Below are positions 24,582 to 32,583 of a stretch of DNA of 64,000 bases, one piece after another. Numbering within the stretch: position 1 is the stretch's first letter; each line of letters begins with the position of its first letter. A model generated the notes under the pieces. The model was not told the origin of the DNA. It searched no databases and saw nothing but the letters and a program-made list of their open reading frames with translations. Position numbers and translations under genes: made by a program. Location of the stretch: NCBI RefSeq assembly GCF_002979755.1, contig NZ_PCPP01000004.1:62001-126000 (forward strand). Reading direction: 5' to 3'. The stretch comes from Chryseobacterium culicis. GTDB taxonomy: Bacteria; Bacteroidota; Bacteroidia; Flavobacteriales; Weeksellaceae.

Positions 24582-25868
24582 ATGTCAACTTATGTAGTTG
24601 TAGGTCTTCAGTACGGAGATGAAGGCAAAGGAAAAATCACGGATGTTTTATCAGCAAAATCGGACTATGTAGTACGTTTCCAGGGTGGAGACAACGCTGG
24701 TCACACGGTTTATGTGGGTGAAGAAAAATTCGTTTTGCACCTTCTTCCTTCAGGAGTTCTTCAATGCAAAGGGAAATGTATCATTGCGAACGGAGTAGTG
24801 GTAAACCCTAAATCTTTTATTAGAGAAGTTGGTCAGATCGAGAGCAAAGGCTTGAGAACAGATCACATCTTTATCAGCAGAAGAGCGCATGTAATCATGC
24901 CTTACCACATCCTTTTGGATACTTACCGTGAAGAGGAACACGGAGGAACACAAATCGGAACTACCAAAAAAGGAATCGGACCTTGTTATGAAGATAAAAT
25001 TGCAAGAGTCGGGATCAGAATGGTAGACCTTTTAAATCCTGAAATTTTAAGAGATAAAATCGAGAAAAACTTAAAAGTTAAAAATTCTCTTTTTGAAAAA
25101 TATTACGGAAAACCAACTTTAGACGTTGAAGAAATCTACAATGAATATTTAGAAATCGGAAAACAACTTCAGGACAGAATCGTTGATACTGAATTAGAAC
25201 TGAATGAAGCAATCAGAGACGGTAAAAACGTTTTATTCGAAGGAGCACAGGCATTAATGCTTGATATCGACTTCGGAACGTATCCGTATGTAACTTCATC
25301 TTCTCCATCTACAGGAGGTGTTTGTTCAGGAGCAGGAGTTCCGCCAACATCACTTCAGAACTTAATTGGTGTGGCAAAAGCATACTGTACAAGAGTAGGA
25401 AACGGACCTTTCCCTTCTGAATTGGATAACGAACTGGGTGAAAAAATCAGACAGATCGGTGGTGAATTCGGAGCGACTACAGGTAGACCAAGAAGAACAG
25501 GTTGGTTAGACCTTGTTTCTTTAAAGCATGCTTGTATGATCAATGGTATCAATAACCTTGTAATCACTAAGCTTGACGTTCTTACAGGAATTGAAAACCT
25601 AAAAGTGGTAACACATTACAAAACTGAAGACGGAAAAATCATCGATTATTTCACTTCTTCAACAGAAAAGTTATACAACTACGAGCCAATCTATCAGGAT
25701 TTACCAGGTTGGAGCGAAGATATTACTAAAGCAAGAAGCTATGATGAACTTCCTGACACTGCTCAGAAATACATTGAGTTCATTGAGAAATATTTAGGAA
25801 TCAATGTATACTTAGTTTCTGTAGGTCCTGAAAGAAGTCAGAACATCATCAGAAAAGAATTATTCTAA
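24582..25868 (+). CDS. purA: Adenylosuccinate synthetase
   Basis: A 428-residue cytoplasmic enzyme joining IMP and aspartate with GTP to make adenylosuccinate, the first step to AMP. The GTP/IMP loop GLQYGDEGKGK (8-18) carries the catalytic Asp13 region, and QGGDNAGHTVYVG follows. Further blocks are GTTKKGIGPCYEDK (IMP binding), FEGAQALMLDIDFGTYPYVTSS and GRPRRTGWLDLV, as expected. The length is standard. It has its own promoter and a strong terminator, so it is monocistronic. Confidence 0.97.
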   Translation: MSTYVVVGLQYGDEGKGKITDVLSAKSDYVVRFQGGDNAGHTVYVGEEKFVLHLLPSGVLQCKGKCIIANGVVVNPKSFIREVGQIESKGLRTDHIFISRRAHVIMPYHILLDTYREEEHGGTQIGTTKKGIGPCYEDKIARVGIRMVDLLNPEILRDKIEKNLKVKNSLFEKYYGKPTLDVEEIYNEYLEIGKQLQDRIVDTELELNEAIRDGKNVLFEGAQALMLDIDFGTYPYVTSSSPSTGGVCSGAGVPPTSLQNLIGVAKAYCTRVGNGPFPSELDNELGEKIRQIGGEFGATTGRPRRTGWLDLVSLKHACMINGINNLVITKLDVLTGIENLKVVTHYKTEDGKIIDYFTSSTEKLYNYEPIYQDLPGWSEDITKARSYDELPDTAQKYIEFIEKYLGINVYLVSVGPERSQNIIRKELF

Positions 25869-25890
25869 TATTTTTAGACTAAAAATAACA

Positions 25891-25922
25891 AAGAGATCAT
25901 CATGGGATGGTCTCTTTTTTTG
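25891..25922 (+). terminator. Intrinsic terminator of purA
   Basis: AAGAGATCATC (25891-25901), loop ATGG, GATGGTCTCTT (25906-25916, one T-G wobble), then a T run. Confidence 0.93.
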
Positions 25923-25948
25923 TTTAAAATCTACTTTAATAGCTTATT

Positions 25949-25985
25949 GTATCCTTGTCAAGGTTTTAAACCTTGACAAGGATAC
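25949..25985. repeat. Perfect 37-nt palindromic element
   Basis: Two perfect 18-base arms, the left GTATCCTTGTCAAGGTTT and the right its exact complement, separated by a single T. It contains the word CCTTGTCAAGG / CCTTGACAAGG twice. There is no T run, so it is not a standard terminator. It lies between the purA terminator and the next promoter; see the findings. Confidence 0.85.
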
Positions 25986-26010
25986 TTATTCCCATCTTTA
26001 ATTTTTTATA

Positions 26011-26018
26011 TACTTTTG
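26011..26018 (+). promoter_or_regulatory. Candidate -7 element of the small membrane protein gene
   Basis: TACTTTTG fits TAnnTTTG, 28 bp before the ATG at 26047. Confidence 0.5.
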
Positions 26019-26046
26019 TCTTAAAACAAAGTGCAAATAAGAAATT

Positions 26047-26334
26047 ATGGAAGAAAATAAAATACCGCAACGCTTTCTGGATAATATTGTGATCAGCTTA
26101 TATTTTACCATTGCCTATGCTGTTTTGATTATTGTTTATTTAGGCTTACCGCTAAATGTAAGTGCAGATTTTTTATTGATTCTGTTTATTGTCTGCAGTT
26201 TGATTTTTAGCATAGGAGCCATTTATTTTGCTGCTAAAAGTTATTCGAAAACTAAGATCAGTTCTGTTATTCTCATCATTATTAATGCTTTAGGGTTATT
26301 AATACCGCTTACGCTTCTTTTATTGCTTGTTTAA
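26047..26334 (+). CDS. Small membrane protein, three TM segments
   Basis: A 95-residue protein, not recognised as a named family. After a polar N-terminus (MEENKIPQRFLDNI), hydrophobic segments lie at about 15-36 (IVISLYFTIAYAVLIIVYLG), 43-65 (FLLILFIVCSLIFSIGAIYF) and 73-93 (SVILIIINALGLLIPLTLLL), the last reaching the C-terminus. A loop carries AKSYSKTKIS, positively charged and thus probably cytoplasmic. It sits alone between purA and tonB with its own promoter and a hairpin after it. No function can be given. Confidence 0.6.
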   Translation: MEENKIPQRFLDNIVISLYFTIAYAVLIIVYLGLPLNVSADFLLILFIVCSLIFSIGAIYFAAKSYSKTKISSVILIIINALGLLIPLTLLLLLV

Positions 26335-26376
26335 TCTTCTATACTGATCTAATAATCTGTTACTTGTGTTCTTTTT

Positions 26377-26412
26377 CTCTTATTTGTTTTTATGAAAAAA
26401 TAAGAGTGTTTT
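26377..26412 (+). terminator. Possible terminator after the small membrane protein gene
   Basis: CTCTTATTT (26377-26385) pairs with AAATAAGAG (26398-26406), followed by T-rich sequence. It is AT-rich and thus moderate. Confidence 0.55.
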
Positions 26413-26520
26413 TCTGTATGAATTTTCTATTTATAAATGTTAAAATTTAAACATTGTCATAAAATTTTCTAATATTATGTTGTTTTGGTAAAATTTTGGC
26501 AAATGTTTTGATATTACAAC

Positions 26521-26540
26521 AGTGCTTATCGATAAGAACT
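26521..26540. promoter_or_regulatory. 20-bp interrupted palindrome upstream of tonB (candidate operator)
   Basis: AGTnCTTATCGATAAGnACT: a perfect 12-bp palindrome with a further 3-bp symmetric arm on each side. It lies 47 bp before the tonB ATG, in the promoter or leader zone, where a dimeric regulator might bind. Confidence 0.4.
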
Positions 26541-26587
26541 AACAAAACTAATAATCACAATTTTTAACAGTTTAAATAGTAGTAGTG

Positions 26588-27439
26588 ATGAAACAACATA
26601 ATCAAAACCAGGAATTTCGTTTTAACGAAGTTCTGTTCGAGCACCGCAATAAAGACTATGGTGCCTATGCATTAAGAAACGAATCAGATAGAATATTAAC
26701 CAAAGCACTTTTCATAGGAGCAAGTTTAATGGCAGCAGTATCCATTACACCATTTGTGATCTCTGCGTTACAAGGACCAAGTATCACTGAGAAAATTATT
26801 GCTTGTGATTTTGGACCGTTTGATGTTAAGAATGTAGATACACCAGAAGTAGTACCTCCTGTAGAAACTATAAAACCTGTAGCTCCATCTAATACAAAAA
26901 CATTTGACAGTACAGTTCCTACGCCATCAAGTACAGCTCAGGATAATGTGAAAAAAGATCACATTCCTGATGATGCTGTAGCAGGTTTTAAAGACAACTT
27001 TAAAGGAGATCCGGTAACACCTAATACCCCAAATGTTCCGACAGTATCGGTAGGAACAGGGCCTGTAATAACGACAGCTCCACCAGTGATTTCTGCTCCC
27101 GTAGACAAAAATAAAATTGTCGATTCCGGAGAACTTGGTGTAGAAGCTAGCTTTGCAGGAGGAATAGACTCCTTCAGAAATAAAGTAATGAACAGCTTCG
27201 ACGGCTCAGGAGTCGAATCAGAAGATGTTGTAAAAACGACAGTTACCTTTATTGTAGAAATGGACGGAACCATCTCAGGGGTAAAAGCTAACGGAACCAA
27301 CGCCGATTTTAATAATGAGGCAATGAGAACAATTAAAATGATTTCCAATAAAGGAAAATGGATTCCCGCCAAAAACAAAAAAGGAGAATACGTAAGAAGT
27401 TATTTCAAATTTCCCATCTCCATGAAATTTGATAATTAA
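26588..27439 (+). CDS. TonB family energy transducer
   Basis: A 283-residue protein that would carry energy from ExbB/ExbD to TonB-dependent receptors. The Bacteroidota-type cytosolic N-terminus (FNEVLFEHRNKDYGAYALR) is followed by one TM segment (LFIGASLMAAVSITPFVISA). A Pro/Thr/Val-rich periplasmic stretch then covers about 70-185, and a C-terminal TonB domain ends with KGKWIPAKNKKGEYVRSYFK. The start is set at the ATG at 26588 rather than the GTG one codon upstream. No exbBD genes are adjacent, so it must work with a remote ExbBD. A candidate operator lies upstream and a hairpin with two DnaA-box words follows. Confidence 0.85.
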   Translation: MKQHNQNQEFRFNEVLFEHRNKDYGAYALRNESDRILTKALFIGASLMAAVSITPFVISALQGPSITEKIIACDFGPFDVKNVDTPEVVPPVETIKPVAPSNTKTFDSTVPTPSSTAQDNVKKDHIPDDAVAGFKDNFKGDPVTPNTPNVPTVSVGTGPVITTAPPVISAPVDKNKIVDSGELGVEASFAGGIDSFRNKVMNSFDGSGVESEDVVKTTVTFIVEMDGTISGVKANGTNADFNNEAMRTIKMISNKGKWIPAKNKKGEYVRSYFKFPISMKFDN

Positions 27440-27463
27440 TACGGAAAAGTAAATTTCAAATAG

Positions 27464-27501
27464 TTATCCACAAAGAATTTTTTTTGTGGATAATTTTTTT
27501 T
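27464..27501 (+). terminator. tonB terminator made of two inverted DnaA-box words
   Basis: TTATCCACAAA (27464-27474) pairs perfectly with TTTGTGGATAA (27483-27493) around an 8-nt loop, followed by an 8-T run. It is a good terminator for tonB. Each arm also begins with a perfect DnaA-box consensus, TTATCCACA, in inverse orientation, just ahead of parA. Confidence 0.75.
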
Positions 27502-27577
27502 ATTGTTAAATTGCTTATTAACAATATTTTAACTCAATTTTGATTTTCCCCACTTACCGAGAGCAAAGAAAAAAGTG

Positions 27578-27585
27578 TATTTTTG
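27578..27585 (+). promoter_or_regulatory. Candidate -7 element of parAB
   Basis: TATTTTTG, 18 bp before the ATG at 27604. An in-frame TTG (27583) lies inside the element and is therefore not the start codon. Confidence 0.6.
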
Positions 27586-27603
27586 AAACTTAAAGTTCTA
27601 ATA

Positions 27604-28377
27604 ATGGCAAAAATCATAGGTATTGCTAATCAAAAAGGAGGGGTGGGTAAAACTACCACCGCTGTAAATTTAGCAGCAGCATTAGGAGTATTGGAAAAAA
27701 GAATATTAATCATTGATGCTGACCCTCAGGCGAATGCAACATCCGGCCTGGGTGTGGAAGATGTTCAGTATTCTACATATAATCTACTGGAGCACAGTGC
27801 AGATACAAGAGTTTGTATCAAAAGAACGGCAACTCCAAACCTTGATATTATTCCGTCACATATCGACCTGGTAGCTGCGGAAATCGAATTGGTAGACAAG
27901 GAAGACCGTGAATATATGCTGAAGAAAGCATTAGCTACAGTAAGAGATGATTATGACTATATTATCATCGATTGTGCACCGAGTTTAGGTCTTATTACAG
28001 TCAATGCACTTACGGCAGCAGATTCTGTAATCATTCCGATTCAATGTGAATATTTTGCATTAGAAGGACTGGGGAAACTTTTGAATACTGTTAAAAATGT
28101 TCAGAAGATCCACAATAAAGATCTTGGAATTGAAGGTCTTCTTTTAACAATGTATGACAGCCGATTGAGATTATCCAATCAGGTTGTGGAAGAAGTGAAT
28201 CTACACTTCCCGGAAATGGTTTTTGAAACCATTATCAGCAGAAATGTAAGATTGAGTGAAGCACCAAGTTTTGGAGAAAGTATCCTGAATTATGATGCAG
28301 AAAGTAAAGGAGCAGTTCAGTATATTCAGTTAGCTGAAGAAGTTCTTTTAAAGAATGAAAACTTAATAAAGAATTAA
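27604..28377 (+). CDS. parA: ParA/Soj chromosome partition ATPase
   Basis: A 257-residue Walker-type ATPase. It has the deviant P-loop KGGVGKTTT (10-18) and DADPQANATSGLG, which follows the A' Asp. IIIDCAPSLGLITVNALTAAD is the Walker B segment, and the C-terminal NVRLSEAPSFGESILNYDAESKGA is typical of chromosomal ParA (Soj). The start is taken at the ATG at 27604; an in-frame TTG at 27583 is within the -7 box. It forms the parAB pair with the downstream parB (69-bp gap), expected near the replication origin. ParA uses ATP-dependent DNA binding to move ParB-parS complexes. Confidence 0.95.
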   Translation: MAKIIGIANQKGGVGKTTTAVNLAAALGVLEKRILIIDADPQANATSGLGVEDVQYSTYNLLEHSADTRVCIKRTATPNLDIIPSHIDLVAAEIELVDKEDREYMLKKALATVRDDYDYIIIDCAPSLGLITVNALTAADSVIIPIQCEYFALEGLGKLLNTVKNVQKIHNKDLGIEGLLLTMYDSRLRLSNQVVEEVNLHFPEMVFETIISRNVRLSEAPSFGESILNYDAESKGAVQYIQLAEEVLLKNENLIKN

Positions 28378-28380
28378 ATT

Positions 28381-28445
28381 AATAATAAATGGCCAATAGG
28401 TGAATGCTAGGCATCACTTATCAAACATCATTTATCAATTATATC
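28381..28445. repeat. parA-parB gap with small hairpin
   Basis: The gap contains GTGAATGCTAGGCATCAC, which folds as a hairpin with one bulge, then CATCATTTATCAATTATATC-type AT-rich stuttering words as in other gaps of this window. There is no T run, so it should not stop transcription. Confidence 0.4.
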
Positions 28446-28446
28446 T

Positions 28447-29337
28447 ATGAAGGACAAAAAAAGAGCTATGGGACGCGGCTTGGGCGCCATTTTAAGTGCA
28501 GAATCCAAAGCAACGATCAACTCCGCTACTGATGAGGGAGCAGATAAGTTTGTGGGAAATATTGTAGAAGTTGCGCTTGAAGATATCTATCCGAACCCGA
28601 CGCAGCCGAGAACTTATTTTGATGAAAAAGCATTAAACGAACTTGCTCAGTCGATCAAAAATCTGGGTGTAATTCAGCCGATTACTTTGAGAAAAGACGG
28701 TGAAAGGTTTGAAATTATTTCCGGGGAAAGACGTTACAGAGCAACGAAGATTGCAGGGTTAACAACGATTCCTGCTTATATCCGTTTAGTCAATGATCAG
28801 GAGCTTCTTGAGATGGCTCTTGTGGAAAATATCCAGAGAGAAGATCTTGATGCTATCGAAATTGCATTGACTTATCATAGGCTTTTAGAAGAGATCGGCC
28901 TTACTCAGGAAACACTGAGCCAGAGAGTAGGGAAGGACAGAAGTACCATCACCAATTCCATCAGGTTATTAAGGCTGAACCCGGATATTCAGAATGCCAT
29001 CAGAAGCGGTGAAATTTCTGCAGGACACGGAAGAGCTATTATCAGTCTTGAAAGTGAAGAAGATCAGCAGATTCTGTTTGATCTGATTATCAAAGAAAAA
29101 TTAAACGTTCGTCAGGCAGAGCAGGCTGCTGCTGTATTGAAGAATCCAAAGTCTCCCGCTGCAAAAAAAGCAAAAGTGGAACTTTCCAATAACTATAAAA
29201 AAGCCCAGAAGACCATCGCTGATATCTTAGAGGTAAAAGTGGAAATCAAAGCTTCTGGAAATGGTAAAAAAGGTAAAATTGTTCTGGACTTCAAAAACGA
29301 AGAAGAGCTGGAATATATTTTATCCCATATTAAATAA
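28447..29337 (+). CDS. parB: ParB/Spo0J partition protein
   Basis: A 296-residue CTP-dependent DNA clamp. The N-terminus KDKKRAMGRGLGAIL is the usual ParA-stimulating peptide. The CTP-binding domain has GERRYRATKIAGLTTIPAYI, followed by LVENIQREDLDAIEIA. The central helix-turn-helix (LSQRVGKDRSTITNSIRLLRL) reads parS. The basic C-terminal region ends with an acidic dimer segment. The parS consensus TGTTTCACGTGAAACA was looked for: no full site was seen, only GTTTCACGTG at 4738. The gene ends at 29337; the next ATG abuts it. Confidence 0.95.
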   Translation: MKDKKRAMGRGLGAILSAESKATINSATDEGADKFVGNIVEVALEDIYPNPTQPRTYFDEKALNELAQSIKNLGVIQPITLRKDGERFEIISGERRYRATKIAGLTTIPAYIRLVNDQELLEMALVENIQREDLDAIEIALTYHRLLEEIGLTQETLSQRVGKDRSTITNSIRLLRLNPDIQNAIRSGEISAGHGRAIISLESEEDQQILFDLIIKEKLNVRQAEQAAAVLKNPKSPAAKKAKVELSNNYKKAQKTIADILEVKVEIKASGNGKKGKIVLDFKNEEELEYILSHIK

Positions 29338-29976
29338 ATGAAGAAAATATTTTTCACATTTTTCTTGTGTATTGCTGCACTGGCCTCTTCACAAGTAAAA
29401 CCTATTGATACCGTTCGGATGCAGACTCCTCCGAAAGAGGAATCACGTTTAGTGAAGCCGAGTAAAACAGAGGCAAAGATCATTGAAGATCTTGAAAAAG
29501 CAAATGGCCCCACGGTAAAAACGATAAAGCTTAATCCTACCAGAGCAGGATTGTATTCTGCAGTTTTACCCGGATTAGGACAGTTTTATAACAAAAAGTA
29601 CTGGAAAATTCCCATTGTATGGGGAGCGGTAGGAGCTGGAGTCGGTATTGCTGTATGGAATGATAACCAATACAAAAAATATCGTGAATATTACGTAGCA
29701 AAGCTGAATGGTACACCTAATGAATTTGTAGACAGTCACCCGTGGCTGGACAAAAAAGCTTTGGGAAATGCTCAGGACAGAGCCAAAAGACAAAGGGATT
29801 ATGCCATTGCCATTACAGGGTTGATCTATATTCTGAATATTGTAGATGCTGTAGTAGATGCTCACCTTTACGAAAGCCGTCATGACCCGGATTTGGTTTT
29901 TAAACCATCAGTAATTCAGGATCAGTATGGATATAGTGCTCCAAAAACAGGATTCAGTTTAAGTTACAGATTTTAA
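29338..29976 (+). CDS. DUF5683 membrane protein
   Basis: A 212-residue protein starting with a signal sequence (KKIFFTFFLCIAALASSQ). A Pro/Lys-rich linker leads to a conserved core: NPTRAGLYSAVLPGLGQFYNKKYWKIPIVW, where a first TM segment with GxGVGIAVW follows. A second hydrophobic segment is YAIAITGLIYILNIVDAVVDAHL. This is the DUF5683 pattern, widespread in Bacteroidota and nearly always next to parB/dapB. Its start abuts the parB stop codon, so translation is probably coupled. The function is unknown; the C-terminus DLVFKPSVIQDQYGYSAP is typical of the family. Confidence 0.8.
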   Translation: MKKIFFTFFLCIAALASSQVKPIDTVRMQTPPKEESRLVKPSKTEAKIIEDLEKANGPTVKTIKLNPTRAGLYSAVLPGLGQFYNKKYWKIPIVWGAVGAGVGIAVWNDNQYKKYREYYVAKLNGTPNEFVDSHPWLDKKALGNAQDRAKRQRDYAIAITGLIYILNIVDAVVDAHLYESRHDPDLVFKPSVIQDQYGYSAPKTGFSLSYRF

Positions 29977-30040
29977 AATATAACATACCTGCAGAAAGAT
30001 CTGAAGATTGAATGCAGTAGTAAAAAAATAAAAAGATCAT

Positions 30041-30742
30041 ATGAAAATAGCATTAGTGGGTTATGGTAAAATGGGTAAGATCATTGATGAGATCGCACAG
30101 AAGAGAGGTCATGAAGTAGTTGCCCGCCTGAAGGAAACCCCAACTGCTGAGAATCTTAATAATCCGGATGTTGTGATTGAATTCTCATTACCGGAAGTAG
30201 CATTTGAAAACATCAAAGCTTGTCTTGAAAATAAAATTCCGGTGATTTGCGGAACTACAGGATGGCTGGATCAAAAAGATGAAATAGAAAAATTAGCTGT
30301 AGATAACGATTCAGCTTTCTTATATGGTTCCAACTTCAGTTTAGGAGTGAATTTATTTTTTGCCTTAAACGAAAAGCTTGCCGATCTGATGAAAAATGTA
30401 GATGAATACTCTTGTCAGTTAGAGGAAATTCACCACATCCATAAAAAAGATGCTCCAAGTGGAACGGCTATTTCTATTGCCGAAGGAATCATTCAAAACA
30501 ACCCGAAATTCGATGCATGGAAACTGGAAGAAACAGAAGGTAAACAGCTTGGAATTTTCGCAGTACGTGAAGATGAAGTACCGGGAACTCACAGCGTGTA
30601 TTACAGAAGCGAAGTAGACGAAATCGAAATCAAACATACTGCTTTCAACAGAAACGGTTTTGCATTGGGAGCTGTAGTAGCTGCTGAATGGATTAAAGAT
30701 AAAAAAGGAAACTTCGCAATGAAAGATGTTTTGGGACTTTAA
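30041..30742 (+). CDS. dapB: 4-hydroxy-tetrahydrodipicolinate reductase
   Basis: A 233-residue cytoplasmic enzyme of the diaminopimelate/lysine pathway that reduces hydroxy-tetrahydrodipicolinate with NAD(P)H. The nucleotide-binding motif GYGKMG is at 7-12. CGTTGW (70-75) follows. The substrate motif EIHHIHKKDAPSGTA (129-143) has the catalytic His and Lys. The C-terminal IKHTAFNRNGFALGAV is conserved. It is shorter than the 273-residue E. coli enzyme; I believe this is usual for Bacteroidota. Peptidoglycan precursor synthesis next to cell-division/partition genes fits the neighbourhood. Confidence 0.94.
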   Translation: MKIALVGYGKMGKIIDEIAQKRGHEVVARLKETPTAENLNNPDVVIEFSLPEVAFENIKACLENKIPVICGTTGWLDQKDEIEKLAVDNDSAFLYGSNFSLGVNLFFALNEKLADLMKNVDEYSCQLEEIHHIHKKDAPSGTAISIAEGIIQNNPKFDAWKLEETEGKQLGIFAVREDEVPGTHSVYYRSEVDEIEIKHTAFNRNGFALGAVVAAEWIKDKKGNFAMKDVLGL

Positions 30743-30781
30743 TTTGTAACAAATTCTGTAAATTGCAGACCAATAAAACAG

Positions 30782-30843
30782 AAAATGATGAATAGTGAAT
30801 TGTAAATAGCGGACTGCTTTTATCATTTATTACTCATCATTTT
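30782..30843. repeat. dapB-lepB intergenic inverted repeat
   Basis: AAAATGATGAATAGTGAAT (30782-30800) and ATTTATTACTCATCATTTT (30825-30843) pair at 15 of 19 positions around 24 nt. Further CATCATTTTATCATTTATAT words follow. Confidence 0.6.
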
Positions 30844-30877
30844 ATCATTTATATCATAAGAATAGGCACAAAAATTT

Positions 30878-32524
30878 ATGAATTATTTTTTAACTTATAC
30901 AGTATATGTCCTCATACTATCCGTATTGATGGGGATTTCATCTTGGAAACTGTTCAAGAAAATGGGCTATAGCCCTTTATTTGCTTTTATCCCTTTTTAC
31001 AACTATTTCATCATTTTGAAAGAAACAAAACACCCGAAATGGTGGGCAATTCTTTCTTACCTTCCGATAGTAGGGCCCATTATGATGTCTGTTTTTCACC
31101 TTTATCTAGTGAAAAAATTCGGGAAAACACTTTTCAAAGATCAGATTCTTACCGTAATCCTTCCATTTATTTATATGGCGGTGATTAACTATTCTAAAGA
31201 TGTAGAGTTAGAAGATGAAAATGCCAACGAGCTATTTCTTACAGATGAAGAGAAAAATGATAAAAAGAAAGATACATTCATTGGTTCAATTACCTTTGCA
31301 GTAGTTTTTGCAACCATCATCCACGTTTTTGTAACACAGCCATTCGGAATCCCTACAGGATCTATGGAAAGAACATTATTGGTGGGAGACTTCCTTTTTG
31401 TTAACAAATGGAGCTACGGATACAGACTTCCGATGCGTCCGGTAGCTATACCTTTCCTTCAGGGAACAATTATGGATACAGGGCAGAAAGGCAATCCGAA
31501 AGATGATCCGAAATCTTATGTAGATGGAGTAAAACTTCCTTACACAAGAATTTTACAATTCAACAAACCACAGAAAAATGATGTTGTAGTTTTCAACTAT
31601 CCTCAGGATTCAGTACATACTGCAATTGATAGAAAAGATCCCTACGTAAAAAGATGTGTGGCTGCTGCAGGTGACACTTTTGAAATGAGAGCCGGAAGAC
31701 TTTTCGTAAATGGAAAGCCGGAAACCGTTTTAGGTGATCAGGAAGTACAGCACAGATATATTGTCACTACAGATGCGCAATTAGATATCCCTACTTTGTA
31801 TAAAGCTTATGGATTTTTACCGGTTCAGGAGGTTCAACAAAATAGCGGAGGTTTCCTTTATGGTTTTCAGGGTTTAACAGATAAAACGGCTAAAGAAATT
31901 AAAGAACTTCCTCATGTTATTGATATGAAGGAAGAGGTTTCAACAAAAGGTGAAGCTGCAGTATATTACAGAGACGAAGCTAAAACTAAAATTGATACAA
32001 CACAATCGATCTTCCCAATCAACAAACCTTGGAATCAGGATTGGTACGGTCCGGTTAGAATTCCTAAGAAAGGAGATGTTGTAGCCATTAATCAGGAAAC
32101 ACTTCCAATGTATCAGTGGATTATTTCTGAATATGAACACAACAGCTTAGAGAAAAAGAACGGAAAAGTTTTCATCAACGGAAAAGAAGCTAGCCAATAT
32201 ACTATTCAACAGGATTATTATATGATGGTGGGAGACAACAGAGATGCTTCACTAGACGCAAGATTCTTTGGTTTTGTTCCGGAAGAAAATATTGTTGGAA
32301 AGCCAATGTTTACATGGATGAGCCTTCAGGGTGCATTTGCAGACAGCAGTTCTACTTATCAGGCGCCATTCAAAATCCGTTGGGAAAGAATGTTCAAAGC
32401 AACCAATACAGGAGAAGCCAATAAAACCTCTTACTGGTGGATTGCAGCGATGATTCTGATCCTGTTCTTCGGATGGGAGTATTTCATGAAATTATTCGGA
32501 AAGAAAAAAACTGAAGACGACTAA
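30878..32524 (+). CDS. lepB: Signal peptidase I (long Flavobacteriia form)
   Basis: A 548-residue inner-membrane protease that cleaves Sec/Tat signal peptides. An N-terminal part with at least three TM segments (about 5-20, 32-48, 57-76), of DUF5684-like composition, precedes the protease. The catalytic Ser162 lies in the PTGSMERT motif and the general-base Lys258 in DPYVKRCVAAAGD. Box E is MMVGDNRDASLDARFFGFV. A long insertion (about 285-400) separates boxes D and E, and a C-terminal TM (WWIAAMILILFFGWEYFM) ends the protein. The size is well above that of E. coli LepB (324), but this form is normal for Flavobacteriia as far as I know. It ends at a terminator. Confidence 0.93.
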   Translation: MNYFLTYTVYVLILSVLMGISSWKLFKKMGYSPLFAFIPFYNYFIILKETKHPKWWAILSYLPIVGPIMMSVFHLYLVKKFGKTLFKDQILTVILPFIYMAVINYSKDVELEDENANELFLTDEEKNDKKKDTFIGSITFAVVFATIIHVFVTQPFGIPTGSMERTLLVGDFLFVNKWSYGYRLPMRPVAIPFLQGTIMDTGQKGNPKDDPKSYVDGVKLPYTRILQFNKPQKNDVVVFNYPQDSVHTAIDRKDPYVKRCVAAAGDTFEMRAGRLFVNGKPETVLGDQEVQHRYIVTTDAQLDIPTLYKAYGFLPVQEVQQNSGGFLYGFQGLTDKTAKEIKELPHVIDMKEEVSTKGEAAVYYRDEAKTKIDTTQSIFPINKPWNQDWYGPVRIPKKGDVVAINQETLPMYQWIISEYEHNSLEKKNGKVFINGKEASQYTIQQDYYMMVGDNRDASLDARFFGFVPEENIVGKPMFTWMSLQGAFADSSSTYQAPFKIRWERMFKATNTGEANKTSYWWIAAMILILFFGWEYFMKLFGKKKTEDD

Positions 32525-32547
32525 CAGAAAAATTAAACTTAAAATAG

Positions 32548-32579
32548 AATGAAGTATTTGAAAAAATACTTCATTTTTG
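32548..32579 (+). terminator. Terminator after lepB
   Basis: AATGAAGTATTT (32548-32559), GAAA loop, AAATACTTCATT (32564-32575), then TTTTG. A perfect 12-bp stem. Confidence 0.85.
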
Positions 32580-32583
32580 TATT

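Noticed and set aside
25949..25985. Terminator of purA
   Set aside because: A better stem with a T run lies at 25891, and the palindrome lacks a T tract.
27464..27560. Complete replication origin
   Set aside because: Only two DnaA-box words, which are also the arms of a terminator; no cluster of boxes seen.
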